This document shows, piece by piece, positions 10,453-23,500 of a DNA stretch of 56,041 bases. This DNA is from Nitrincola tibetensis. GTDB lineage: Bacteria; Pseudomonadota; Gammaproteobacteria; Pseudomonadales; Balneatricaceae. A program made the translations under genes and the position numbers. The stretch is from contig NZ_QKRX01000012.1 of NCBI RefSeq assembly GCF_003284585.1, positions 76,248-132,288 on the forward strand, written 5' to 3'. The notes beneath the pieces were generated by a model. That model ran no database searches. It worked only from the letters and a program-made list of their open reading frames with translations, and was not told where the DNA came from. Within the stretch, counting starts at the first letter, position 1. Each line of letters starts with the position of its first letter.

Positions 10453-11355
10453 TTATCGTCTTGGCAGATAGGTTAATGGATCTACGGGCTTACCATCTCG
10501 ACGGATCTCAAAGTGTAGCTGAACACGGTCAGTGCCCGAATTCCCCATCTCGGCTATTTTGCTTCCTGCTTTTACAGTATCATTTTCACTCACTAGAATG
10601 CGACTATTATGCGCGTATGCGCTAAGAAACTGTTGATTATGATTTATGATCACTAAATTGCCATACCCTAGCAAACCACTACCGGCATAGACTACTCGAC
10701 CATCTGCTGCCGCTATAATGGGATCTCCCATTTTTCCGTCAATGTCCACGCCTTTATTTCCGCCTTCTCGATCGGAGAAACGTCGGATAATATTTCCCGT
10801 CGCAGGCCACTGCCAGCGGATTCCACCTGCCGTTGAAGTTGCTGCAGAGGCATTTGACGCTGCGGTGCTGGCCGAAGCCTGAGGCATAGATGCTTGAGGC
10901 GGTGGAGATGCTTGTGATGGCGTTTGCTGCGTTGAGGCAGGCGGCGGTGAAGCAGCTCCGGTCGAGGTTTGCGCGGCAGGCCTAGCGGGTGCCGATGCAA
11001 CAGCTGCTGCCTGACGTGAAGGAGTTGATGTAGCAACTTGGGCAGTCGATGAACCTGTATTGGTCAATTTCAATACTTGGCCAGGATAAATACGAAAGCG
11101 TTGATCAATTGAATTCCAACGAGCGACCTCTCTGTAATCTAGACCATAACGCCATGAAATCGAATAAAGAGTGTCTCCTTGTTTAACTGTATAACTTCCA
11201 GGGTTCGCTAGGGGAGCTGGACGAGATGATGTTTGCGCACTTGAAGCGCCTCGAGCACTTAGGGACTGGTCAGTAACAGGAGCAAAACCCGTACCACACC
11301 CTGTCAAAAGAGCTAACATTAGAACAAATGATAATGCACCTAAGCTTTTTCCCAC
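10453..11355 (-). CDS. nlpD: murein hydrolase activator NlpD (LysM + degenerate M23 lipoprotein)
   Basis: NlpD is an outer-membrane lipoprotein that activates the septal amidase AmiC. A lipobox (LALLTGC, lipidated C20) is followed by LysM at about residues 53-97 (YTVKQGDTLYSISWRYG), a low-complexity Ala/Ser/Pro/Gln/Thr linker (about 100-185), and an M23/LytM domain (about 190-297). The first zinc ligand of active M23 peptidases is replaced: the site reads NKGVDID instead of HxGxD, while HFEIR is retained. This indicates a regulator, not a peptidase, as in E. coli NlpD. It starts with GTG after GGAG. It lies 18 bp after the DUF368 gene and before rpoS. Confidence 0.94.
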   Translation of the reverse strand: MGKSLGALSFVLMLALLTGCGTGFAPVTDQSLSARGASSAQTSSRPAPLANPGSYTVKQGDTLYSISWRYGLDYREVARWNSIDQRFRIYPGQVLKLTNTGSSTAQVATSTPSRQAAAVASAPARPAAQTSTGAASPPPASTQQTPSQASPPPQASMPQASASTAASNASAATSTAGGIRWQWPATGNIIRRFSDREGGNKGVDIDGKMGDPIIAAADGRVVYAGSGLLGYGNLVIINHNQQFLSAYAHNSRILVSENDTVKAGSKIAEMGNSGTDRVQLHFEIRRDGKPVDPLTYLPRR

Positions 11356-11372
11356 AGTTGCTCCATTAAGAT

Positions 11373-12290
11373 TCAGCGACGATCCAGCAGAACCACTAAG
11401 CCGATACCGAGTACCATTAAAGCAAGAGCGCCCAATGTATAGGGATCTTGCCCAGACATTTCAAGAAATGTTTCGGGAAGCACATTCCTTTGCAACAAAG
11501 GAACTTCCTCTCCATGCCGATTTATACTATACGAGAGGGTATATTTCCAAGGCCAGACTTTGTTCAATGACCCCAGCATAAAGCCGCCTAAAAGCGAAAG
11601 GGTCACAATTTTGTGATGGTGGAATGCCCAACTCAGCACTCGTGAGAAGCTCATAATGCCCACCACACAACCGGCTAAAAACAAACCTATGAAACCCAAT
11701 TGAAAATCTTTAACCGCTGTTAAAACAGGCGTGTACATACCCATTAATAACAAAATAAAACTTCCAGAGATACCAGGCAATATCATTGCACAGATCGCGA
11801 TCATTCCTGAAAAAAACACCAACCAAACACTCGGTGTTACTTGGCTAGGTGACATAGAGGTCACCACATAAGCGATAAAAACACCTAGTAGAAAAATGCC
11901 TGCAACTTTAAGATCTAACTTACCCGTATGGCGAATTACACTCCAAGTTGAAGCAAGTATTAAGCCAAAGAAAAATGACCAAAGTAAGACAGGATGCGTC
12001 TCAAGCAAATATAAAACAACCCTTGCCAACGTAAGCAAGCTTAGGACAATCCCCAGAATAAGGGTTATCAAGAAGGATCCATTCACATAACGCCAAACAG
12101 CTACTGGCCCTTCTTTAAATAAAAGGGACAGCGCTTGAAGGTTGAATCGACGAATACTCTCAATTAGCTCTTCATAAATGCCTGTGATAAACGCTACCGT
12201 TCCACCGGAAACGCCAGGAACAGCATCGGCTGCTCCCATCAACATTCCTTTTCCCACCAACGCTAAATAGTCGGCTATTGTTCGCTGCAT
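11373..12290 (-). CDS. DUF368 polytopic membrane protein (PopT-like undecaprenyl-phosphate transporter)
   Basis: The 305-residue protein is hydrophobic throughout with about eight predicted membrane segments. It has the DUF368 hallmark GMLMGAADAVPGVSGGTVAF near the N-terminus and the related repeat AICAMILPGISGSFILLLMG near residue 170, typical of an inverted-repeat transporter. DUF368 members (PopT of Vibrio cholerae) have been reported to return undecaprenyl phosphate across the inner membrane for peptidoglycan and surface-polymer recycling. The family assignment is strong and the substrate is inferred from family knowledge. It sits between pcm and nlpD, a position absent in E. coli. Confidence 0.88.
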   Translation of the reverse strand: MQRTIADYLALVGKGMLMGAADAVPGVSGGTVAFITGIYEELIESIRRFNLQALSLLFKEGPVAVWRYVNGSFLITLILGIVLSLLTLARVVLYLLETHPVLLWSFFFGLILASTWSVIRHTGKLDLKVAGIFLLGVFIAYVVTSMSPSQVTPSVWLVFFSGMIAICAMILPGISGSFILLLMGMYTPVLTAVKDFQLGFIGLFLAGCVVGIMSFSRVLSWAFHHHKIVTLSLLGGFMLGSLNKVWPWKYTLSYSINRHGEEVPLLQRNVLPETFLEMSGQDPYTLGALALMVLGIGLVVLLDRR

Positions 12291-12305
12291 ATACTCACTT
12301 CCTGA

Positions 12306-12971
12306 TCAGCGTATCGTTCCGCTTAACAACGGTACAAAATTAACATCTTCAAGCACACGTGTTTCAAAAACACGCTCCTCTTTGCGTATAACCAGTTTCA
12401 GTTGCTGTCGATTACCACCCACAGGAATCACGAGTCTACCGTCAATTGCTAACTGTTCAAGTAACTCCTCGGGCACTTCTTCAGGTGCCGCTGTTACTAG
12501 AATACCATCAAAAGGGCCCTGCTCAGGCCACCCCATCCCACCATCGGAATGGCGCATCATGACATTGAACAACTTAAGCCTTTGCAATTTTTGACGCGCG
12601 CGATCCTGCAAAGGGCGAATGCGTTCGACACTACACACTTGATGCACAAGACTTGCCAGAACCGCTGTCTGATAACCAGACCCGGTGCCGACCTCCAAGA
12701 CTTTTTTTAATGGGCCCGCTGCCAATAGTATTTCGGTCATGCGCGCCACAATATAAGGTTGGGATATTGTTTGATTAAAGCCAATGGGGAGCGCAGTGTC
12801 TTCATAGGCACGATGCGCTAATGCCTCATCAAGAAATAAATGACGAGGAGTTGCCAAAAGAACCTCTAGCACTCGCTCGTCTTTGATTCCCTGCTCGCGA
12901 AGACGAGAGATCATACGCTCTCGTGTTCTTCGTGATGTCATTCCAATTCCCTGAAGATCTAAATCGGTCAC
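12306..12971 (-). CDS. pcm: protein-L-isoaspartate O-methyltransferase
   Basis: Pcm methylates isoaspartyl residues using S-adenosylmethionine to start repair of aged proteins, mainly in stationary phase. The 221-residue product has the SAM-binding motif [17 protein letters not shown] (about residues 85-100), [21 protein letters not shown], and an upstream [12 protein letters not shown] typical of the family. It starts with GTG, and that GTGA overlaps the surE stop codon by 4 bp, indicating translational coupling. The length fits E. coli Pcm (208) plus a short extension. Confidence 0.95.
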   Translation of the reverse strand: MTDLDLQGIGMTSRRTRERMISRLREQGIKDERVLEVLLATPRHLFLDEALAHRAYEDTALPIGFNQTISQPYIVARMTEILLAAGPLKKVLEVGTGSGYQTAVLASLVHQVCSVERIRPLQDRARQKLQRLKLFNVMMRHSDGGMGWPEQGPFDGILVTAAPEEVPEELLEQLAIDGRLVIPVGGNRQQLKLVIRKEERVFETRVLEDVNFVPLLSGTIR

Positions 12972-13723
12972 ACAAGGTCCTCAAGCCAACAAGCCAAATT
13001 ATCCATACCCGAATAATGAGTCATGTCTATCTGAACAGGCGTAATTGAAACATACCCCTGCTCTACTGCATAAAAATCCGTTCCGGGTTCACGATCTGCT
13101 GCGGCACCAGCTCCAGCAATCCAATACCTTACACGGCCTCTTGGATCGAAGGTTTCAACAGGCAAATCAGCCGCCAATCGGTGTCCTAATCGAGTAACGT
13201 GAATACCTTTAATTTGATCGATAGGGACGTCAGGAACGTTGACGTTAAGAACAGTTCTTGGTGCAACAACCAATCTATCTAATTTCTGCACCAAATTACG
13301 AACTATTTCTGCGGCGGTATCATAATGTTTTGGATGAAAACTATCCATAGAGACTGCAATCGGCGGTAGACGACAAGTTCGACCTTCTGTCGCAGCGGCA
13401 ACCGTGCCTGAATACAGGACATCATCACCTAAGTTGGCGCCTGCATTAATACCAGAAACCACAATATCGGGTATAAATCCTTCCTGAAACAAACCGGATC
13501 GCCCTAAATGGACACAATCGGTCGGAGTTCCATTAATACTAAAAAACCCACTGGAGTGCTGATAGGCTTCTAATGGGCGATCAAGGGTTAAGGAGTTACT
13601 GGCTCCACTTCGATTTCGATCCGGTGCAACCACACAAATATCAGAATCCCTTGCTAAAGCTTTGGCTAAGGATGCTAACCCCGGAGCATATACTCCATCA
13701 TCGTTTGAGACTAATATTCTCAT
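12968..13723 (-). CDS. surE: 5'/3'-nucleotidase SurE
   Basis: SurE is a metal-dependent nucleoside monophosphate and exopolyphosphate phosphatase linked to stationary-phase survival. The 251-residue product begins [15 protein letters not shown], with the metal-binding Asp pair D8 and D9, followed by [17 protein letters not shown] and [20 protein letters not shown]. The start at 13723 matches the family N-terminus; in-frame upstream methionines at 13735 and 13753 would add ten residues without better ribosome sites. It overlaps pcm by 4 bp and follows truD by 55 bp. Order truD-surE-pcm is conserved. Confidence 0.96.
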   Translation of the reverse strand: MRILVSNDDGVYAPGLASLAKALARDSDICVVAPDRNRSGASNSLTLDRPLEAYQHSSGFFSINGTPTDCVHLGRSGLFQEGFIPDIVVSGINAGANLGDDVLYSGTVAAATEGRTCRLPPIAVSMDSFHPKHYDTAAEIVRNLVQKLDRLVVAPRTVLNVNVPDVPIDQIKGIHVTRLGHRLAADLPVETFDPRGRVRYWIAGAGAAADREPGTDFYAVEQGYVSITPVQIDMTHYSGMDNLACWLEDLV

Positions 13724-13778
13724 CACTTCTCTCATGTGTGCAATGAAGCACATCCGCTGTAAACACTTAGGTCATTTA

Positions 13779-14846
13779 TTATTCCGCCAGTTCTACTTGC
13801 TGGCTATTCTCTACCAGGCACAACTCTCTCAACACACTGGTTGCAAATGAACCTGCCGGCAAAGAAAAGGTAACACGGAACTGATCTTCTGTAACCTGAT
13901 TAAGTTCAGCGAATTCAGGCATTAATCGTGCACGCCGTCTTTCTTGACGCAAGCCTAAGGTCTCAAGCGCATCCGCCCACCCTTTCCACTCGTTTGCGAT
14001 GCTTCGCTCGAAATCAGCACTGGGGCCTTGCGTCATGAGTTCTCCCACCCCCCACATAGGGGCCGTATGACTCAATTCACCCGTGGCCAAGCGATCAGCT
14101 ACATCTGTCATCCCTTGCTCCATCACAAAGCAACTTTGACTTCCGGCCAACATCAGCACATCGCCGACCTGAACAGTTTCCCAGCGACGATGATGAACAC
14201 GTTCAGATACTATTTGGTTAAAAAGCGCAGAGCGTAAAGCCGAAATATACAGTCCGCGCTTATGGCTTTGTCTTTCTTTTAGAACTCCAGCCAATAAGGC
14301 TTCACCTTGAGTGATATTGCCATAGGCCTGACCAAAACGCTGCTCTCCAAAGTAATTGGGAACCCCGTCTTTCTGTATGTGTTTGAAGCGCTCGACTAGC
14401 GCTAAAGGCTCTGTCACATTTCGCAACAACAATTCAAAACGATTGCCTTGCAAAACTCCTGTTTTAAGTTTACGGCCATGCCGAGTATGCTGAAGTACTT
14501 TAATTGTTGACGTTTCGAACAAGGACCACCTAATGGGCGGAGCTTTAATAGGGTGCTTAAAACTAAACCATTGCTGGGTAATTGCATGCCGGTCTTTTTT
14601 ACCTGCATACCCTATGTCGCGGGGATTGGTACCTGTGAACTTTGCTAACTGCCTTGCTACCCATTCCGTATTCTCACCTGTTTTCTGAATAAGAACAAAC
14701 ACATGCTCTCCTTCTCCATCAGGTTCAAATCCTAATATTTCTTCAACACAAAAATCACTGGGCAACTCTCGGATTCGTGCAGCCGAAGTGGGTTTTCCCC
14801 ACAACCAAGCTTCAGGTTTAGATAATAACTGCGGGAGAAGGCTCAT
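13779..14846 (-). CDS. truD: tRNA pseudouridine(13) synthase TruD
   Basis: TruD isomerises U13 of tRNA-Glu. The 355-residue protein contains the family signature GYAGKKDRHAITQQWFS, with the likely catalytic aspartate D85, plus GVPNYFGEQRFG and RSALFNQIVSERV. Length equals E. coli TruD (349). Its ATGA start overlaps the ftsB stop codon by 4 bp. In E. coli and pseudomonads ispD and ispF lie between ftsB and truD; here nothing separates them. See findings. Confidence 0.95.
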   Translation of the reverse strand: MSLLPQLLSKPEAWLWGKPTSAARIRELPSDFCVEEILGFEPDGEGEHVFVLIQKTGENTEWVARQLAKFTGTNPRDIGYAGKKDRHAITQQWFSFKHPIKAPPIRWSLFETSTIKVLQHTRHGRKLKTGVLQGNRFELLLRNVTEPLALVERFKHIQKDGVPNYFGEQRFGQAYGNITQGEALLAGVLKERQSHKRGLYISALRSALFNQIVSERVHHRRWETVQVGDVLMLAGSQSCFVMEQGMTDVADRLATGELSHTAPMWGVGELMTQGPSADFERSIANEWKGWADALETLGLRQERRRARLMPEFAELNQVTEDQFRVTFSLPAGSFATSVLRELCLVENSQQVELAE

Positions 14847-15142
14847 CGCTTACGCACCTGTTCTGGGCGAGGTTCAATTAACTGAAAAAAGGTTTCACCC
14901 TCTTTGATCAATCCCATTTCGCTTCTAGCGCGCTCTTCAATCGCGCGTAAGCCTGACTTAAGATCAGCAACCTCTGCTTCTAGACGATGGTTACGCTCAG
15001 TCAATTGCTGATTTTCACGTTTTTGTTTCTGTATTTGCTCCTCAAGATACCACACCTGACGCAGGTTGGGATCTCCGAGCCACAGGCGGTACTGCAATCC
15101 TGCTAGCATCAACACCAGTATTATTAACAGCCAACGAAACAC
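14843..15142 (-). CDS. ftsB: cell division protein FtsB
   Basis: FtsB is a bitopic divisome protein in the FtsQLB complex that helps activate septal wall synthesis. The 99-residue product has a single N-terminal membrane helix (about residues 3-20), a coiled coil (about 28-70, EEQIQKQKRENQQLTERNHRL), and the RARSEMGLIKEGETFFQ motif typical of FtsB. It begins with GTG preceded by GAGG. It follows eno across a terminator-like hairpin and overlaps truD by 4 bp, so ftsB and truD appear translationally coupled. Confidence 0.93.
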   Translation of the reverse strand: MFRWLLIILVLMLAGLQYRLWLGDPNLRQVWYLEEQIQKQKRENQQLTERNHRLEAEVADLKSGLRAIEERARSEMGLIKEGETFFQLIEPRPEQVRKR

Positions 15143-15173
15143 AAATGACCTCAGTCTATTTAAATAACCACAG

Positions 15174-15194
15174 AAAAGGGGGCTAAGCCCCCTT
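15174..15194 (-). terminator. intrinsic terminator after eno
   Basis: On the minus strand a GC-rich stem (GGGGGC, loop TTA, GCCCCC) is extended by flanking A-U pairs and followed by TTTT. It lies 27 bp after the eno stop and before ftsB, so it should end or attenuate the long upstream operon and may separate ftsB-truD expression from eno. Confidence 0.75.
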
Positions 15195-15220
15195 CCCTTT
15201 TCGGTTTATCCCAGGATAAA

Positions 15221-16540
<1,320 letters not shown>

Positions 16541-16551
16541 TTAACTGAAAA

Positions 16552-18225
<1,674 letters not shown>

Positions 18226-19527
18226 TTACACAGTAGCAAAAAAAGGCTCTTCAGACAATCCAAAAGGATGCCATATCAAGCGAAGATTGCATTCATTTGG
18301 CCAATTATCTGTAAAACAGACACTTGGCACGGCTACTAGCGTAGTATCCATCATCAATAAGGGCCAATTTTCTCTCCACCACGGTGGAATACCCTTTTCT
18401 TGTAATAACTGCTTTAAGCTAACCGATCCCCCTCGTCCAAGTGGCCGCAGCCTTTCACCGCCTTGGCGATAGACGAGCTTTACAGAACCGATATCCAAGC
18501 TTTCACCTTCGACGGTTAGAATACCCGTTTCTAGAGCATAAGTCCCTGCTACCAAATCCAATTGACGCTCAAACACCTCAATAGATGGCAAAGAAAGGGG
18601 TAAATAAAACAAATTCTGCCGATAACAGCCAATCCGATGAGTCTTGGAAATTTGAACATAGGCCGATGATGAAGGACGCTCACACAGCAACTGCTTCCTT
18701 ATGGTCTGAAGACTCGACTCATCTAATTCCCCCCCTTGCTGCTTAACCCAATAACGCAATACATTGTGTTGGCGAGGAATGGATAAACGCAACAGGGATA
18801 AAACGTCGATGGATTCACACTTACCTAATAGGGTTTGCAAATCACCTTGCGCTACTTCAACTAAGACTTTGTCAGCTTCTGACATGTAACTTGCCGTTTT
18901 AGCAAGCCGCCCCACCACTTGAGGCCAACGCTTTTGCAACTCAGGTAGCACTCGCAGCCGAATATAATTTCGTGCGTAATCATCTTGCTTGTTGGATGGA
19001 TCATCGACCCAAGTCAAGCGCTGCTCATACGCCCAAGCTTCAAGCGCTTTTCGCGACATCGATAAGAAAGGACGTATTATTTTACTCGAACAAAAAGACC
19101 GCTCAAATGGAATCGCAGCCAAACCACGCACACCAGCCCCACGCACAAGCCGATATAACAGTGTTTCGGCCTGATCATCGGCATGATGAGCCATTAGCAG
19201 CACATCGCCCTCATACACATGATCTGCAAATGCTTGATAACGTGCATTTCGTGCATCTAGCTCTGAGGACGAGAGCGGTGAGACACTCACGCTTACAAAC
19301 GCAACATTAAGTTCAGCACAACGCTTGCGGCAATGCTCAGACCAGCCCGCTGCATTTTCTTGAAGTTGATGATTAACGTGAATAGCTAGGAGCGTCGAAA
19401 CAGGAAAGGCTTGAGTGGCAGCACTGAGCAAAACTTCTGAGTCTAAACCACCACTGTACGCAATCACCCAGCGCCTGATATCAGGATTTGCCTTGGCTAA
19501 CGCCTGCAAAGCAACCACTGGGCTCAT
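18226..19527 (-). CDS. tilS: tRNA(Ile)-lysidine synthase
   Basis: TilS converts C34 of the CAU-anticodon tRNA-Ile to lysidine so that it reads AUA. The 433-residue product has the PP-loop ATPase motif AYSGGLDS at residues 23-30, the MAHHADDQAETLLYRLVRGAG segment, the DDPSNKQDDYARNYIR motif, and a C-terminal substrate-binding domain (LRPLGRGGSVSLKQLLQEKG). It is 17 bp downstream of accA and upstream of pyrG, matching the accA-tilS-pyrG order of pseudomonads. Confidence 0.94.
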   Translation of the reverse strand: MSPVVALQALAKANPDIRRWVIAYSGGLDSEVLLSAATQAFPVSTLLAIHVNHQLQENAAGWSEHCRKRCAELNVAFVSVSVSPLSSSELDARNARYQAFADHVYEGDVLLMAHHADDQAETLLYRLVRGAGVRGLAAIPFERSFCSSKIIRPFLSMSRKALEAWAYEQRLTWVDDPSNKQDDYARNYIRLRVLPELQKRWPQVVGRLAKTASYMSEADKVLVEVAQGDLQTLLGKCESIDVLSLLRLSIPRQHNVLRYWVKQQGGELDESSLQTIRKQLLCERPSSSAYVQISKTHRIGCYRQNLFYLPLSLPSIEVFERQLDLVAGTYALETGILTVEGESLDIGSVKLVYRQGGERLRPLGRGGSVSLKQLLQEKGIPPWWRENWPLLMMDTTLVAVPSVCFTDNWPNECNLRLIWHPFGLSEEPFFATV

Positions 19528-19544
19528 ACTCTACAACCCAAAAA

Positions 19545-20504
19545 TCAGAGTTTATCTGCCCCATAGGACATTAAACGAGCATAACGTCTCTCTAGGAGTT
19601 GGTCCTGATCTAACGAGCGAAGTCGAGCTAAACTGGACTGTAGTGCTTCTTTCACCCGCTTCGCCATCTCGGCAGGATCACGATGGGCTCCGCCTAAGGG
19701 TTCAGGAATGATTTGATCAACCAAGCCCAGCTCATGAAGGCGTTCAGAGTTAATCCCCATGGCTTTAGCGGCATCGGGTGCGCGCTCTGCGCTTTTCCAA
19801 AGGATAGAGGCACAGCCTTCAGGTGAAATAACTGAGTAGGTACCATACTGCAACATCAGCAACTCATCGCAAACACCTATTGCCAATGCACCACCCGAAC
19901 CGCCCTCACCGATAACGGTAGAGATGATGGGTGTATTTAAACGTGACATGCGCGCAAGATTAAAGGCAATGGCTTCAGACTGCCCTCTTTCCTCAGCATC
20001 AATACCAGGGTACGCACCAGGCGTATCAATGAACGTAAACAGTGGCATTTTAAAGCGTTCGGCCATTTCCATCACACGCAAGGCTTTTCGGTAGCCTTCT
20101 GGGCGAGGCATACCAAAGTTACGCTTCACTTTCTCTTTCACATCACGCCCTTTTTGATGGCCGATAAGAACAACAGGCTCACCATCAAGACGTGCTATAC
20201 CACTGACGATTGCGGCATCATCAGCAAAATGCCGATCACCATGCACTTCATCAAAATCATCAAACGCCAGCGCAATGTAATCCAAGGTATAAGGACGCTG
20301 AGGGTGACGAGATAGCTGTGACACTTGCCATGCGCTCAAATCAGAGAAAATTGAGCGAGTCAGCTTACGGCTCTTCTCCTGCAGATTATCAATTTCTTCT
20401 GACAGATTGAGATCCGCATTATTGGCACCAACATGGCGTAACTCATTGATTTTGGCCTCCAGCTCGGCGATGGGCTGTTCAAAATCGAGGTAGTTAGGAT
20501 TCAT
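19545..20504 (-). CDS. accA: acetyl-CoA carboxylase carboxyltransferase subunit alpha
   Basis: AccA pairs with AccD to move the carboxyl group from biotin on BCCP to acetyl-CoA, giving malonyl-CoA. The 319-residue product begins [18 protein letters not shown], contains [20 protein letters not shown], the oxyanion-hole region [19 protein letters not shown], and [17 protein letters not shown]. Length equals the E. coli subunit (319). It lies between dnaE and tilS on the same strand. It supplies malonyl-CoA to the fatty-acid genes fabZ and fabY also found in this window. Confidence 0.97.
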   Translation of the reverse strand: MNPNYLDFEQPIAELEAKINELRHVGANNADLNLSEEIDNLQEKSRKLTRSIFSDLSAWQVSQLSRHPQRPYTLDYIALAFDDFDEVHGDRHFADDAAIVSGIARLDGEPVVLIGHQKGRDVKEKVKRNFGMPRPEGYRKALRVMEMAERFKMPLFTFIDTPGAYPGIDAEERGQSEAIAFNLARMSRLNTPIISTVIGEGGSGGALAIGVCDELLMLQYGTYSVISPEGCASILWKSAERAPDAAKAMGINSERLHELGLVDQIIPEPLGGAHRDPAEMAKRVKEALQSSLARLRSLDQDQLLERRYARLMSYGADKL

Positions 20505-20598
20505 GCGCTTCAGTTCTACATTAATTAAGGTTGAAAAATTTAAACAGTTTTAGGATTTTACCTGCAGATTCATCTGATCTCCAGTCTAATACTGTCCC

Positions 20599-23500
20599 TT
20601 ACGGCCAACGCAATTCGACCGCATCATTACCAAATATTTCTTTAAGCGCAAGCAATTGCTCATCACTTGGCTCCAGTTGCCAGTCAGTTCCAAGCACGAG
20701 TACGCCTTCAGCATCATCGCGCGAGAAACGAAGATGAACAGGAATTCGCACAGGAGCATATCGATTTTGCTCCATTTGTGTTTTCAAATACTGAAGCGTT
20801 TGACGATGCAGCACCCGCTCATCACAACAAACTTGCAATGCTAGTGCTTGCTTAGCTCGGGCTTGCACGATGCTCATTACCGTTTGCCCACGCACTTTAA
20901 TGCCGCCATTATACTCATCATTAGCAACCTCACCTTCAATAATGAGTACTTTATCTTTGGCAACAAAGGCTTTAGCGGCTTCATACGCATCACCAAAGAG
21001 CGTGACTTCCATACGCGCACTACGATCATCGAGTGTTACAAAGCATAGAGTATCGCCTTTCTTCGTTTTCTTTAAACGTAGATCAACAACCAAGCCTGCC
21101 ATTTTTTGTGAGCGTCCCTTTTGTGGTTGAATTTCAACCAAGCGCTTACTAATCATACGCGATAGTTCTTTTTCATACTCATCAATCGGGTGCCCTGTTA
21201 CATATAGCCCCAAGGTTTCTTTTTCACCAAGCAAGCGCTCTTTATCTGTCCACTCACGGACCTTTTGATAATCGGCATACGGATCACTCGGGGTTTCCGC
21301 CTCGACTTCTCCAAATAAATCAAACATACCCGCATCTTGATTACGCGCGGCCTGATCGGCGGCTTGAAGGGCTGGACTGATCGCATTCCATAATACGGCA
21401 CGTCCAACTTTCCCTAAACTATCTAATGCACCACAGCGCACAAGCGCTTCCATCACTCGTTTATTTAACTTTTTAGCACCTACGCGAGCACAAAAATCAA
21501 AAATATCGGCAAAAGGGCCACCCTGCTGACGCGCCGTAACGATGGCCTCTACTGGCCCTTCACCCACCCCTTTTACGGCACCTAGACCATAAATAATGTC
21601 GCCCGCTTCATTTACCGTAAACATAAATTCGCTGGTATTGACATCCGGTAAGCGTAGCGTCAATTTCATCTGTCGACACTCTTCAATAAACACAACAACC
21701 TTGTCAGTGTTTTGCATATCTGAAGAGAGAACCGCCGCCATAAATGGCGCAGGGTAGTAGGTTTTCAACCAAGCCGTCTGATAGGACACTAAAGCATAGG
21801 CTGCAGAGTGTGACTTGTTAAAACCGTAGCCTGCAAACTTTTCAACCAAGTCAAAAATATTTCCGGCAAGCCCTGCATCTATCCCCTGTTTAGCCGAGCC
21901 ATCCAAAAAGAACTGACGCTGCTTTTGCATCTCCTCAGGTTTTTTCTTACCCATTGCACGGCGCAACAAGTCAGCTTCGCCGAGCGAATAGCCCGCCATA
22001 ACCTGGGCAATCTGCATGACTTGTTCTTGGTAAAGAATAATACCGTAGGTAGGCTCAAGTACTGGCTGGAGACTGTCCAATTGATAATCAGGATGAGGCC
22101 ACGCAAGCGCCGCTCGACCATGCTTACGGTTGATAAAATCGTCTACCATGCCTGATTGCAAAGGACCGGGCCTGAACAAAGCAACCAACGCGATAATATC
22201 TTCAAACCGGCTAGGCTGAAGACGACGAATCAAGTCTTTCATCCCACTCGACTCAAGCTGAAACACAGCGGTCGTTTCTGCCCGTTGCAATAACTTAAAG
22301 ACCGTTTGATCTTCAAGGTCGATTCCTTCAATCCGTAAGTCGTCCTTCCCTTGTTTGCGCCTTAACGTGTTAATGGTTTTAAGCGCCCAATCGATGATGG
22401 TCAGCGTTCTTAAGCCTAAAAAGTCAAACTTGACAAGCCCCGCTTCCTCAACGTCGTTTTTATCATACTGTGTAACCAGGCCCTGCCCTTCTTCATCGCA
22501 ATAGGTCGCAGAGAAGTCGGTCAGCTTGGTCGGCGCGATGACAACACCACCAGCGTGCTTGCCTACGTTGCGGGTAACCCCTTCAAGCTTTAGCGCCATT
22601 TCCCAGATTTCGGCAACATCTTCACTCGATTCAATATACTCTTTAAGAGCAGGCTCTTGCTCAATGGCTTTTTCCAGCGTCATGCCCACTTCAAATGGAA
22701 TTAGCTTTGATAGCCGATCTGCCATGCCAAAGGGTTTACCCTGCACCCTTGCTACATCCCTAACAACCGCCTTAGCCGCCATCGTTCCGAAGGTAATGAT
22801 TTGCGAAACGGCTTCACGTCCATAGGCTTCTGCCACATAATCTATAACCCGGTCTCGATTATCCATGCAAAAATCGATATCAAAGTCGGGCATCGAAACA
22901 CGTTCTGGGTTCAAAAAGCGCTCAAAAAGCAAATCGTATTCAAGTGGATCCAAGTCTGTGATTTTTTGAGCATAGGCAACCAGTGAACCCGCACCCGAAC
23001 CACGACCAGGGCCGACAGGAATACCGTTATCTTTTGCCCACTGGATGAAGTCCATAACGATTAAAAAATAACCCGGAAATCCCATCTGAATAATGATGTT
23101 CAGCTCAAAATCTAAACGTTCGAAATAAACTTGCCGCTTGGAATCATACTCAGGATCGTCCTTTCGTAAGATAAACGAAAGACGCTCTTCCAACCCTTCC
23201 TGAGAGACTTTTCTAAAATAGTCATCCATCGTCATCCCTTCGGGAATGGGGTACTCGGGAAGATAGTAGGTTCCTAGCTCAACGTCGATACTGCAACGAC
23301 GTGCGATTTCAAGGGTGTTTTCTATTGCGCTTGGCAGGTCAGAGAATAAACGCGCCATTTCATCCGCGCTTCTAAAGTACTGCTGATCCGAGTAATCTTT
23401 GGGACGTGTGGCATCATCGAGTGCTCGCCCTTGGTTAATACAGACTCTTGCTTCATGCGCTTCAAAATCATCTGCTTTCAAGAACATGACTTCATTGGTA

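Noticed and set aside
10713-11036. Alternative frame inside nlpD rich in His, Gln and Leu
   Set aside because: It is a frame-shifted reading of the low-complexity Ala/Gln/Pro linker of NlpD, with no start context and no family resemblance.
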